62,680 nucleotides of DNA from Planctomycetota bacterium (GTDB taxonomy: Bacteria > Planctomycetota > Planctomycetia > Pirellulales > Pirellulaceae). The DNA is taken from contig JAPOIJ010000006.1 of the NCBI GenBank assembly GCA_029979005.1, positions 1 to 62,680 on the forward strand. The letters run 5' to 3'. A program made the position numbers and the translations under genes. This document shows positions 46,391 to 55,576 of this stretch, one piece after another. The notes below the pieces were generated by a model. It did no database searches, was not told the origin of the DNA, and was given only the letters and a program-made list of their open reading frames with translations. Within the stretch, counting starts at the first letter, position 1. Every line of letters begins with the position of its first letter.

Positions 46391-48625
46391 TTACTTTGGA
46401 TTCGCTGGATTAAAATTTGGGGCAGAAAAGGCGGGCAGTTTAAATCCCCCGGTCTTCGATGCTTCGTTTCCGCTCTCCTCAGCTTCATTCTCTCTGATTG
46501 GCTGAAACCCGCTTGGACGGAATGGCTTAGTCTCTGAGGGGGCGTCTGACTTAAAATTTTCACTAAGCGGTTTGGAAAATTGGTTAACCTGAGCAGGCGG
46601 TGTCATTTTGAAACCGGCCGGGGGATTGAATCCACTCGTCTCAGGCGCTGCCTTCGATTCAGGGGATTTCATAACCGGTGGCTTACTTGCCGGCGACAAG
46701 GAAAATCCTGGCCCCGCCTCGATAGTCTTGGGAAGAGGTGCCGGCTGAGCCGCAATGCCACTGCTCGAAGGTGGGCGCCGGTTAGATATCACGTCTGACT
46801 CAGGCGGAGACAGGATGTCCTGAATCCGAGCTTCTTGCTTTTCCTGCAATACCGATGTCGTTCCCGACTGCGCATTGCCTGCGGCTGTTTCAGCACTAAA
46901 GTCGGGAGCCTTGGCGATGCTAGCCGCTGGCGACTCAACACTCCCAATCACCGAAGTCGAGGCATCACTCAAATTCGATGCGGCGGGTGAAGTTTTCGCT
47001 GGAAACACACTTGTTGCAGCCACGTCTGCCGGAATGACCGTAGGCGGAGTTGATTTTGACGGGAGTCCATTTTGCGGAATTGATGTAACAGGGACTTTAG
47101 CAATCAACATCTCAACCACCTCTACAGCCGACTTGGGCTGGGTAGCGACGCTTAAGGCATAATCTCCAATAGTTCGGTTATAACTCACAACCGATGTAAT
47201 CAAGTCACGCTCCGCCGCATATAAAACCTTCCCAGCTTCGAGCGCGGTGAGCAAATGTGTATCTTGAGTTGGGTCAAGGATTCGATCCGCTGCAGATTTC
47301 GAATAACCCACTGCTTCGGCGCGTCTTTCAATAAGAGCGAGCATTTTCGGCAGCACCAAATCAATCCCCCGAAACCTAGATGGTACAAGCTGCCGGGAAA
47401 AATAAAGCTCATAGTTTGTGTTGTATCTTTGAATCAACGGCAAGTCGTTTGGAATTGGACTCATTGAATCCTGACTTATGACAGGCCAATACTGAGCAAG
47501 CGATGCCTGTGATTTCACCAACTTAATTTCCGCAGCCATCACCTCATTGGCAACGACCGCCTCGACGGCAGTCAACAACGCCTGCTCCGACGCTGACTGG
47601 GGAACCGGCACTTGTTTTAACCACTGGCTGTATTTCTCAGAGGCAACATAGTTCGCCCAGTCACTGTAGGTCGTCCAATACTGCTGCACCAAGCTACTTC
47701 GGCGGTCAAGCGTAAGCGGTTGACGGAAAAAATCTACGAGGTTAACTGGCTTGCCTGGCAGAGGATTTTCATACTGCTCAAGCGAATATCTTAAGATTAA
47801 CTCTTTTGCGGTCGCCGGTGCGAACTTATTTTCTTTATAAACCGCTTCCGTAAAACCGGCGAGCTGAACGGCGCTCGCCTGCCGATCAGGAGCGAAAGCG
47901 TTCGCCTCATCAGGCGTATGAGTTGGAATCTCGGATGCGGTCAGCACCTCTCGCATCGGCTGATCTAAAGGGGGCGCTGCCTGAGATCCTTTCGATTGCG
48001 TCTGCTCTTTTTTCAAAGCCGGCAGGAATTCCGACCGTAAATTATCAGCGGTAAATTTAGGTATAGACTGTTGAGCTCTCACAACATCGTCTTGAATCGG
48101 CATAAACGAACCACCCGTCGAGAGAGGAGATTCTTCAATTGCCATTTCTGCCTGAGCAGGTACAACGCCAGGATCTGGCTTTCGCGAAACCGTTTCCGCT
48201 CGTAAATCATTCACAAGGGGAGCCCCAAAACTCTTTGCGGTCGGTCCCGCCGGCATCAAAAGATCTCTTGGTGGTTCAGGCGTTCCAATTGACTCCAATA
48301 AAACGCTTGGATCCGCCGGCTCCTCGGCTTTGCCGATCGAAAGAGATGAAACCAGACCTGGGGTCGAAACATGCTTTTTACTTAACTGTTGATGAAATCC
48401 GGTGCCTCTCCCATCGCCTTCATGGGAATTTGAACTGACATCCCTGCTTGGAAGCGGTGGCGCTGAAAAGCCAAACTCACTCTGCTGAGCAAACCCCAAA
48501 ATTGGAAATCCGAGCACCAACAAGACAATGATCGATTCGAGCTTTTGCTTAATCAGCCCAAAACAATCTTCAATTAATTGCGATACCAAAATGAGCATCC
48601 GTGCACCTCTGGTTAGTGATTTCAT
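46391..48625 (-). CDS. Large secreted protein with helical, TolC-like middle domain
   Basis: 744 residues from ATG 48625. A hydrophobic stretch at about 31-46 (SIIVLLVLGFPILGFAQ) acts as a signal peptide. Residues about 48-260 are Pro/Ser-rich. Residues about 270-515 are helical (YWTTYSDWANYVASEKYSQ and AAERDLITSVVSYNRTIGDY), the latter resembling the last helix of TolC-type outer-membrane channels, but the full TolC pattern is not present. The final 230 residues are Pro/Ser/Ala-rich and disordered. The function is unknown; it could be a cell-envelope scaffold. It is convergent with hrpA. Confidence 0.6.
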   Translation of the reverse strand: MKSLTRGARMLILVSQLIEDCFGLIKQKLESIIVLLVLGFPILGFAQQSEFGFSAPPLPSRDVSSNSHEGDGRGTGFHQQLSKKHVSTPGLVSSLSIGKAEEPADPSVLLESIGTPEPPRDLLMPAGPTAKSFGAPLVNDLRAETVSRKPDPGVVPAQAEMAIEESPLSTGGSFMPIQDDVVRAQQSIPKFTADNLRSEFLPALKKEQTQSKGSQAAPPLDQPMREVLTASEIPTHTPDEANAFAPDRQASAVQLAGFTEAVYKENKFAPATAKELILRYSLEQYENPLPGKPVNLVDFFRQPLTLDRRSSLVQQYWTTYSDWANYVASEKYSQWLKQVPVPQSASEQALLTAVEAVVANEVMAAEIKLVKSQASLAQYWPVISQDSMSPIPNDLPLIQRYNTNYELYFSRQLVPSRFRGIDLVLPKMLALIERRAEAVGYSKSAADRILDPTQDTHLLTALEAGKVLYAAERDLITSVVSYNRTIGDYALSVATQPKSAVEVVEMLIAKVPVTSIPQNGLPSKSTPPTVIPADVAATSVFPAKTSPAASNLSDASTSVIGSVESPAASIAKAPDFSAETAAGNAQSGTTSVLQEKQEARIQDILSPPESDVISNRRPPSSSGIAAQPAPLPKTIEAGPGFSLSPASKPPVMKSPESKAAPETSGFNPPAGFKMTPPAQVNQFSKPLSENFKSDAPSETKPFRPSGFQPIRENEAEESGNEASKTGGFKLPAFSAPNFNPANPK

Positions 48626-48814
48626 GCGTGCCCCGTTTAAAATATAGAGCCGCCATCACTGAATTTGTCCCGTATCAAATTATTAGTCAATGCTGATTAT
48701 TTTCACGCCCCAAACCACACCGTCGCCGACCCAACCGGCCCAAGCTACCGATCTTACTCTCCTCACTCACTTGATTATAAAAAAATGCCCCCGATAATTG
48801 ATCTGGGGTAGCTT

Positions 48815-50170
48815 ATGCAAGACATAAAAGCATTGAACAGTTTTAAAAGCACTTTCAGATTGGTCTCACGGAACCGTTGTGTAAGACGACGAGGACTGCG
48901 AGTCTTCTATGTGATAGCACTTTTGATTCTGTCGAATGCTAACGCGGAAGCTTGTCAACTCCTCAGTCTCCCTGAGCAACCGCTCCCGATCCATGCGGAG
49001 AAATCCGTTCAAGCATTCTTGAACGAGTATTGGAATCGTTCTCCACAGAATGCTCTCGCCTCTGAGACATTTTATAGAGATCTTAAATCACCTTCAGCCA
49101 TCGTTTCCGTTGCCTACTCAGTAAATCGTATTCAACAAAACAAAACCAATGAAGCAAAAATTGTTGCGGAAAAAATTACCGCGACCTTTCCAGAGAATCT
49201 CGACGGATGGATGCTGAAGTCGTGGTTGAATGCCTTGGAAGATAAATTTGATACTTCGCTTGTCTCTATTCAATCCTTGAATCGCCAACTGTTGGCCAAC
49301 ACTGACCTTTCGCTGGAATCCAGATCCTCGATTTATTCTCGATTAGGGAGGTTGATCGGTTACCTCGAAGGGCCAGTCGCCCACCGTGTAAATCAGAATT
49401 TACTACTTACGACGACCCAGACTATCACGAGAACTGCGCCCCCAAAAAACCTTCGGGACTTTAATTTGGGTCGAGCGCAGGTGTCGGACAAATACACCGA
49501 AATCAAAAACAACCAAACGCAAAAGAAAAATGACGAACTCGCAAAAGTTGCACAACGCGATCAAAAAATAGAGCAGATTCTAAATCTGGAAAACGAAAGC
49601 TTGTCAGATTCAGAACAAAGACTTTCCGAGGAAATCGCCGGTGTCAGGCAAGACGCCAGTGCCAGAATTTCAACACTCGAAAATCAAGGCTCCGAAATTG
49701 AGCAGGAACGAGCAGCTACCTCGTTAGAAATTCAAAACCGCCAAAACAGACTTCTCTATCTCTATGAAGAACTGGCCCTGTTGAACCTAGGTCCAGTCAG
49801 TCGATTTTGGGCTTATGATCCACGGATTGAGATTCGAAATATTGAATTTCAACTATCGCAAAAACGAAGTGATTGGAATGGCTACTCATCTCAATTGCAA
49901 AACATCAATAATGAAATATCCAGGATTCAAGTCTTCGCCGAACAAAAAACCGATACGCTTACCAAAGAATTAAAAAAAATTAATGGCTCACGACGTCGCA
50001 ATCTGGGCAAACTCAAACGCATTGCTTCGGGTCCTCAGATAGCCGATGGCAAAAAAAATGCAATGAAAATCAGGTTAACATCTCTAGCCACCTACGATGA
50101 AATTTCAGAAGAACTTTATCGCCAACAAATCCTCAACCAATTTCCTCGGAATCAAAACCTTAATAATTGA
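48815..50170 (+). CDS. Secreted helical/coiled-coil protein
   Basis: 451 residues from ATG 48815. Basic residues precede a hydrophobic segment FYVIALLILSNANAEA (about 31-46), a signal peptide. Residues about 60-190 look like helical TPR-type repeats (NKTNEAKIVAEKITATFP). Residues about 220-400 are strongly heptad-patterned (QKKNDELAKVAQRDQKIEQI and a later coiled coil), suggesting an elongated dimer. I do not recognise the family. It starts about 190 nt from the divergent large secreted protein gene at 48625, so the two may share regulation. Confidence 0.62.
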   Translation: MQDIKALNSFKSTFRLVSRNRCVRRRGLRVFYVIALLILSNANAEACQLLSLPEQPLPIHAEKSVQAFLNEYWNRSPQNALASETFYRDLKSPSAIVSVAYSVNRIQQNKTNEAKIVAEKITATFPENLDGWMLKSWLNALEDKFDTSLVSIQSLNRQLLANTDLSLESRSSIYSRLGRLIGYLEGPVAHRVNQNLLLTTTQTITRTAPPKNLRDFNLGRAQVSDKYTEIKNNQTQKKNDELAKVAQRDQKIEQILNLENESLSDSEQRLSEEIAGVRQDASARISTLENQGSEIEQERAATSLEIQNRQNRLLYLYEELALLNLGPVSRFWAYDPRIEIRNIEFQLSQKRSDWNGYSSQLQNINNEISRIQVFAEQKTDTLTKELKKINGSRRRNLGKLKRIASGPQIADGKKNAMKIRLTSLATYDEISEELYRQQILNQFPRNQNLNN

Positions 50171-50187
50171 TCTTGGCATGACTGGGC

Positions 50188-50781
50188 TCAGTTCATTTCT
50201 AATAGTTCACCTATCCATTCATTGAGTCGCTCAACCGGCAAGCCGACAACATTTGATTCGAGTCCGCTCTCAAGACGGAGCCAACTGAGACCATCCTGAT
50301 ACCCAAAAGCTCCGGCCTTACCGATCCAATTGTCCGTATCAAGAATTTCTTGTAACTGTTGATTCTCGAGAACATCCATCGTCAACACCGATTGCTCCAA
50401 GTGAAGCAAGTGGCAATCGCCCGGTTTTTTCCACAGACACACTCCGGTTAGTACGCGGTGCTTTTTTCCACTCATCAACATCAGCATTTTCTCCGCATGT
50501 TCACGATCAACCGGTTTGCCAAGAATCTCTCCCTGGCACTCCGCCACCGTATCAGCAGCGAGGATGACTCCGGAATTATATTTTGGTGCGATGGCACGTG
50601 CTTTGAGAAAGGCTGATTGCAAGACGAGATCTTCGGGTGAGCACTTTGAACAAATACCTTTCTCCACCGAATCGTCAGGGGCGTCAGTGATGAATTGAAA
50701 TCCTGCACGCTCCAGAAGCTTCGCGCGACGCGGCGATTGGCTTGCGAGAATGAGGGAGAACTCAGTGGTTTGTTTGGTCAT
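50188..50781 (-). CDS. maf: Maf-family nucleoside triphosphate pyrophosphatase
   Basis: 197 residues from ATG 50781. The family signature is LILASQSPRRAKLLERAGFQ at the N-terminus, followed by VILAADTVAECQGEILGKPV, with the catalytic Asp in AADTV, and MLMLMSGKKHRVLTGVCL, then GKAGAFGYQDG. Maf proteins hydrolyse non-canonical dTTP/UTP or m7GTP to prevent their use in nucleic acids. Which subfamily this belongs to is not certain. It is convergent with the preceding coiled-coil gene and divergent from the pseudouridine synthase gene. Confidence 0.92.
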   Translation of the reverse strand: MTKQTTEFSLILASQSPRRAKLLERAGFQFITDAPDDSVEKGICSKCSPEDLVLQSAFLKARAIAPKYNSGVILAADTVAECQGEILGKPVDREHAEKMLMLMSGKKHRVLTGVCLWKKPGDCHLLHLEQSVLTMDVLENQQLQEILDTDNWIGKAGAFGYQDGLSWLRLESGLESNVVGLPVERLNEWIGELLEMN

Positions 50782-50854
50782 ACCGGTTTAATGTGCTAAT
50801 CTTGTGAAATGGTCATCCAGTACAGCGGCCAGTTAAATTTTGTGATTGAAAACA

Positions 50855-51568
50855 ATGCGGCCAAGACCGGAAAAACTAAATGTCCTGTTTGAAGACAATC
50901 ACTTACTGGTTGTGAACAAACCTGCATTATTGCCAACGATGGGCGTTAAGGAAGGTGAGTTAAGTTTGCTCAGCCAATCCCGTCAGTACATTAAAGAGAA
51001 ATACGACAAACCCGGGAATGTGTACCTTGGGATCGTTAGCCGCCTCGACGCCTTTGTGAGCGGCGTAATCGTCCTTGCAAAAACCTCAAAAGCAGCCGGT
51101 CGTTTATCCGAGCAGTTTCGAAACCGTTCAGCAAACAAGACTTACTGGGCGATCGTTCCGGACGCTTTAAAGCAAGAAAGCGGAAAACTGGAAGACTGGG
51201 TAATTAAAAATGAATCGCTTCACCGCATGACGGTCGTTCCCAAAGGGAAAAAATCCCCCGCTGGAGCAAAGATTGCCCGATTGAATTACAAAACCCTAGG
51301 GATTGAGAGTACCAATCGCCAAGCACCCACCAAATTAATCGAAATTAAGCTCGAAACAGGTCGAAAACACCAAATTCGCGTCCAACTTGAAAACGCAGGC
51401 GCCTCCATTTTGGGGGATCGGAAATATGGAAGCGATCTTCCGTTTAAGCGTGGAATCGCACTTCATTCCCGTGAACTCTCGATCGAGCACCCCACCAAAC
51501 GGGTCATACAATCGTTTCAAGCGGAAACACCATCTTGGTGGAACATTCATCGGTATTCGTTATCATAA
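50855..51568 (+). CDS. RluA-family pseudouridine synthase
   Basis: 238 residues including start ATG 50855 (a TTG three codons upstream is possible). It converts uridine to pseudouridine in an rRNA or tRNA. Motifs: FEDNHLLVVNKPALLPTM, then GIVSRLDAFVSGVIVLAKTS with the catalytic Asp, KTYWAIV, and TGRKHQIRVQLENAGASILG. The usual HRLD reads SRLD here, with the catalytic Asp retained, and there is no S4 domain. The target nucleotide is unknown. It lies next to maf and the kinase gene, with no clear functional link. Confidence 0.88.
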   Translation: MRPRPEKLNVLFEDNHLLVVNKPALLPTMGVKEGELSLLSQSRQYIKEKYDKPGNVYLGIVSRLDAFVSGVIVLAKTSKAAGRLSEQFRNRSANKTYWAIVPDALKQESGKLEDWVIKNESLHRMTVVPKGKKSPAGAKIARLNYKTLGIESTNRQAPTKLIEIKLETGRKHQIRVQLENAGASILGDRKYGSDLPFKRGIALHSRELSIEHPTKRVIQSFQAETPSWWNIHRYSLS

Positions 51569-51651
51569 AAACTGTTCCTAGTTCCCCAGCAACGCTTTTT
51601 TCTCACCCATAATATTCGGTCGATGGTTGCGGTTGAAGCATTGAGTTTTGT

Positions 51652-53031
51652 ATGAACACCACCCAAACAAATTTTCGCGATACTGCGCTCGCCAGTGAAC
51701 TGGTGACCGAAGAGCAATTGCGGAATGCAATGAACGAATTAGCGAAAACGCAAGATAGCGATTCGTCAGGTTCAGCAAACCTCAGCGAAAAGAGAATCGC
51801 CCAGCAACTCGTTGAAATGAAAGTGATTTCTGCCTATCAGGCGGATCAATTACTAACCGGTCGAACAAAACTCAACCTTGGTCCTTACATCATCACCGAT
51901 TGGATTGGTCAAGGTGGAATGGGACAGGTTTTCAAAGCCGTTCACGAAATGCTCGGCCGTGAATCTGCCGTCAAAGTATTACCACTCCACAAGACGACCC
52001 CCGAGGCAATCGAGAATTTCCGGCGGGAGATTCGAGCTCAGGCAAAACTGGATCACCCCAATCTTGTCCGAGCCTTCGATGCGGGTGAAGATGGAAACGT
52101 TCATTACCTCGTAGTCGAATATATTCCAGGCACAGATCTACGGCGACTCGTTCGCTCAAAAGGGAAACTCTCGGTCCAGCAGGCAGCTAACATTATCAAA
52201 CAATCTGCTGAAGGGCTCGCCCATGCACACGAACGTGATTTGATTCATCGCGATATTAAGCCCGGCAATATCCTTGTCACCCCCGATGGTGTTTCCAAAC
52301 TGTCTGACCTTGGACTGGCGTTTTACCTTAACGACGCCACCGATCCGAGAGCGGGAAAGATCGTCGGCACCGCTGACTACCTCTCGCCAGAACAAATCCG
52401 CACTCCGCAACACATTACCAGTGCCAGTGACATTTATTCGCTTGGCTGCACCCTGTACTACGCAGTTACAGGGAAAGTCCCTTTTCCTGGCGGTACCCCC
52501 AAAAGTAAAGCCAGGAGACATTTGGAAGAAACACCGTGGCATCCAAGACGGTTCAACGAAGAAGTCAGTGATGACTTTGTGGACCTGATTGGTGACATGA
52601 TGGAAAAAGATCCCAAAGAACGAATTCAGTCCGCTGAAGAAGTTGCCGAACGGCTCGCTCCATGGGCGGCTGACGACAGCCCGCTTCTTCGAGAAGACAT
52701 GGGCGACCGACCTCGTTGGATGCCCGAACCGATTGGGTCACCGGATGCTCAGGACACCGATCCCGATGACGCCGTTACTGAAATGGCGATGCACGAAATA
52801 AGCGACACTTCGCAAAGCAGCATCCACGGTACGATGTCTGATGACAATTCGATCTCAGGCCAACACAACAAACCCCCACCACCGCTTTCGACGGTCGAAC
52901 AGTATAAAACTGCGGGTAGGCTTGACGATGCGATCACCTTTTCTTTGTCAGCACTGTTCGTAACGGCAGTCGTATGTCTCTCCATCGGTATTCTTGTCGG
53001 CTTCATCGCCGGCTTCTTGATGGCGAAATAA
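51652..53031 (+). CDS. Membrane-bound Ser/Thr protein kinase, catalytically complete
   Basis: 459 residues from ATG 51652. The N-terminal 75 residues are helical, with a possible short regulatory segment. The kinase domain (about 78-345) has the Gly loop GQGGMGQVF (86-94), Lys108, HRDIKPGN (199-206), DLG at 219-221 in place of DFG (common in bacterial kinases), SPEQ and a WHPRR-type end. A Pro/Ser/Asp-rich linker and one C-terminal transmembrane segment (about 431-457) follow, so the kinase domain is cytoplasmic and any external part is tiny. Its substrates are unknown. Unlike the kinase-fold protein at 16.6 kb, all catalytic residues are intact. Confidence 0.93.
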   Translation: MNTTQTNFRDTALASELVTEEQLRNAMNELAKTQDSDSSGSANLSEKRIAQQLVEMKVISAYQADQLLTGRTKLNLGPYIITDWIGQGGMGQVFKAVHEMLGRESAVKVLPLHKTTPEAIENFRREIRAQAKLDHPNLVRAFDAGEDGNVHYLVVEYIPGTDLRRLVRSKGKLSVQQAANIIKQSAEGLAHAHERDLIHRDIKPGNILVTPDGVSKLSDLGLAFYLNDATDPRAGKIVGTADYLSPEQIRTPQHITSASDIYSLGCTLYYAVTGKVPFPGGTPKSKARRHLEETPWHPRRFNEEVSDDFVDLIGDMMEKDPKERIQSAEEVAERLAPWAADDSPLLREDMGDRPRWMPEPIGSPDAQDTDPDDAVTEMAMHEISDTSQSSIHGTMSDDNSISGQHNKPPPPLSTVEQYKTAGRLDDAITFSLSALFVTAVVCLSIGILVGFIAGFLMAK

Positions 53032-53044
53032 CACTGACCTCACC

Positions 53045-53074
53045 CAATCAGAATGGGGTGAATCAGAATGGGGT
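53045..53074. repeat. 15-bp tandem duplication between convergent genes
   Basis: AATCAGAATGGGGTG occurs twice in succession just after the kinase stop. The CACCC immediately before it can pair with GGGTG to give a hairpin, so this may also be a weak terminator for the convergent genes. I cannot show which role it has. Confidence 0.8.
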
Positions 53075-53078
53075 GAAC

Positions 53079-54290
53079 TTAATACTGAGCTAACACGGGG
53101 GTAACCTCTGTTTGCATTCCGCCAGTGACTTTCACCTGTGAATCCGCGTCGATAAACACATTGATTTCACTACGAATTCCAAATTCCTCTAGGTAGATCC
53201 CCGGCTCAATCGAGAAACAGGTAAGCGGGAGAACGAGACGGTCTTCCTTTGTTTCTAAATCATCCATATGGGCACCGTTGCCGTGGGTTTCTGTCCCAAT
53301 ATTATGACCTGTTCGGTGGATAAAGTACTCCCCATATCCGGCATCTTCAATTACCTGACGCGTCGCGCGATCGACTTCCCACCCCTGCAACTCTCGACCT
53401 TCGGCAAAAGCCCTCCTCGCACAATCGATTCCCGCATCACGGGCAGCAGCTACGATGTCAAAGATCTTTTTGTATTTTTCTGGAACACTCTCTCCCATGA
53501 AACCAACCTTCGTGAGATCGCTGTAAACACCTTCGGGAACATCCATCTTCGCCCACATGTCCAGCAACACAAAATCCCCTACTTTAATTTCAGCATCGGC
53601 TCCATGTGAAGGACAATAATGTGGATCGCCGCTATTTGCATTGACGCCGACAATTGGCGGGTGGTAGGTCGTCATACCATGCTCGGCATAGTAATCCATC
53701 ACGTAGTCTTGCACCTCAGCTTCGCGAATCGCTTTGCCACTGCGAAGACTTTCGGCGATCAACTTCCAAGCTTCATCAAATGCCGCACGATTCAATTCAT
53801 CAGCCTGTAAATGAAGGTCCCACTGCTTGTCCGTCCATCTTGCTTCAAAATTCTGAATTAGATTTCCGGAGCTTACCACCTTGACACCTAGTCCCCTTAC
53901 CAACTCCACAGTTCCTGCGTCCACCCGCGAAATATAAGGATTGGCATTGTCTGGAGAATACTCCATCGCAACTTGACCGCACTCCCCAACCATTTCCTTC
54001 AAACCATCGTGCAATTCCTGCCAAGTCAGATATACAATTCTCTTCCCCAGCAAGTGATCCAATGCAGACGATTCAATGCGATGCACGAGCTTCACTGGCT
54101 CACCTTGAGCAGGAATAAAGTAGAAGAACCGTCGCGAACCTTTCTCTGATTCAGAGATCCCTAATACATTTAGCGCTAAAGCATTCAAGCCACGAAAATC
54201 GTATAATAGCCAACCGTCAAAACCAAAATCCCGGATTGAGTCTTGGATTGAATTCAGTTGAAATTTCCGGCTAGATTTTGAATTTGTCAT
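53079..54290 (-). CDS. M24-family aminopeptidase (Xaa-Pro peptidase type)
   Basis: 403 residues from ATG 54290. It has a creatinase-like N-terminal domain (DGWLLYDFRGLNALALNVLG) and the pita-bread peptidase domain from about 190: FVLLDMWAKMDVPEGVYSDL (two metal-binding Asp), FIHRTGHNIGTETHGNGAHM (His), CFSIEPGIYLEEFGIRSEIN (two metal-binding Glu). This supports a metal-dependent Xaa-Pro dipeptidase or aminopeptidase. A lyase or non-catalytic role known for some M24 relatives cannot be excluded. It has no signal peptide. It is convergent with the kinase gene across a 15-bp duplication. Confidence 0.9.
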   Translation of the reverse strand: MTNSKSSRKFQLNSIQDSIRDFGFDGWLLYDFRGLNALALNVLGISESEKGSRRFFYFIPAQGEPVKLVHRIESSALDHLLGKRIVYLTWQELHDGLKEMVGECGQVAMEYSPDNANPYISRVDAGTVELVRGLGVKVVSSGNLIQNFEARWTDKQWDLHLQADELNRAAFDEAWKLIAESLRSGKAIREAEVQDYVMDYYAEHGMTTYHPPIVGVNANSGDPHYCPSHGADAEIKVGDFVLLDMWAKMDVPEGVYSDLTKVGFMGESVPEKYKKIFDIVAAARDAGIDCARRAFAEGRELQGWEVDRATRQVIEDAGYGEYFIHRTGHNIGTETHGNGAHMDDLETKEDRLVLPLTCFSIEPGIYLEEFGIRSEINVFIDADSQVKVTGGMQTEVTPVLAQY

Positions 54291-54479
54291 ACGAAAGCTC
54301 TCTCGAAACCATATTTTTTTTTGAATAATCCAAGCTACTTTACCCCATCTATAAAGAACGCGGTAAAATCAGGCTGTATGGATTCAACGATGAAACTCAG
54401 GCTCCACAAAAATATCGTGAGTATGAATCGTGGAGTTCCCATCCAATTGCGAAACCTGAAATTTCCACCTAGGTAAGTC

Positions 54480-55550
54480 ATGAAAGTCAGTTCAATTAAA
54501 CCGCACAAATTTATTGGCCTCGTAATAATAACTTGTATGCTTCTTACTGCGAACACCGGTAAAGCCCAGGAGGATGCCGGCACAGCGACCGCCTTGGGGA
54601 ATCAGGCGAAGCCTACCGAACAAGTTTCAGACAATTTCATTCGATTTCACATGTGGGACGGATCGATTGTTGCGGGTCGAGTAACTATTGACGTTATCTC
54701 CATAAAAACGGAGTTCGGAGTTCTTGAAGTTCCGGTAGCCCGAATTAAGAAACTGTTTCCCGGTTTAAATAGCTTTCCAGAACTGGACAAGAAAATTAAA
54801 GACCTCATCGCTCAACTGAGCGATAAAGATTTCGCGATGCGAGAAACTGCCCATCGCGAGCTGACGAATATGGGACTTCAAATCAGAGAACAACTTCAAG
54901 ACGTTAGTTCCGACGGTAGTGCCGAGCAAAAAAAGCGACTGGCAGAAATTAGACAAGCAATTGAGGAAGAATTCGAAGACGCAGAAGAAAATGGAGAAAC
55001 CTCGGAACGGGCATTGATTCGAGGGGACTCAATCGATACTCCGGAGTTTAATATTGTCGGAAAAATCCTGCAGGAAACCTTTACCGTCAACAGTAAATTT
55101 GGACAGCTCACAGTCGAGCTAAGCGATGTTAAAATGGCGGACCGCCCGGTTCTGGAAAAAAAATCGGCGATTAAGAAAACTGTGAAGATTGAATCGGATG
55201 CGTTTTTCCAACGAACACCGGCCAACACGCGGATCCGAGTCACCAAGGGAGACAAGATCTCCATTAAAGCCGATGGAGTCGTGCAATGGACTAACTGGAG
55301 CACCTCATCTTCGCCAGAAGGATTGACGAACCAGGGGCAATTTCAGGGAATTCAAAGCGGCACGCTGTGCGCGAGAATTGGTTCTTCCGGAAAGATATTT
55401 AAAATTGGAAAAGAGCATACCGGTGTAGCCAAGCAATCAGGAACGCTCTATCTGGGTATCGCGATACAAGATTCTTATGTTCAGCAGAACTACCGATGGA
55501 CCGGAAATTACAATGCTAAAATTCGCATCACACCGCCTGAAGCAGAATAA
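54480..55550 (+). CDS. Secreted protein with C-terminal LecA/PA-I lectin-like domain
   Basis: 356 residues from ATG 54480. The signal peptide runs KFIGLVIITCMLLTANTGKA. The next region (about 50-100) is a small beta unit with FHMWDGSIVAGRVTIDVISI. A helical, acidic middle follows (about 100-170), then another copy of the beta unit at about 188-215 (EFNIVGKILQETFTVNSKFG). The C-terminal 130 residues have GDKISIKADGVVQWTNW, then GTLCARIGSSGKIFKIGKE and SGTLYLGIAIQD, a pattern similar to the calcium-dependent LecA/PA-I galactose-binding fold. It probably binds carbohydrate in the envelope. It is convergent with the last HtrA-like gene. Confidence 0.7.
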   Translation: MKVSSIKPHKFIGLVIITCMLLTANTGKAQEDAGTATALGNQAKPTEQVSDNFIRFHMWDGSIVAGRVTIDVISIKTEFGVLEVPVARIKKLFPGLNSFPELDKKIKDLIAQLSDKDFAMRETAHRELTNMGLQIREQLQDVSSDGSAEQKKRLAEIRQAIEEEFEDAEENGETSERALIRGDSIDTPEFNIVGKILQETFTVNSKFGQLTVELSDVKMADRPVLEKKSAIKKTVKIESDAFFQRTPANTRIRVTKGDKISIKADGVVQWTNWSTSSSPEGLTNQGQFQGIQSGTLCARIGSSGKIFKIGKEHTGVAKQSGTLYLGIAIQDSYVQQNYRWTGNYNAKIRITPPEAE

Positions 55551-55576
55551 GGCTACTAGATTCAACTAAACATCTC

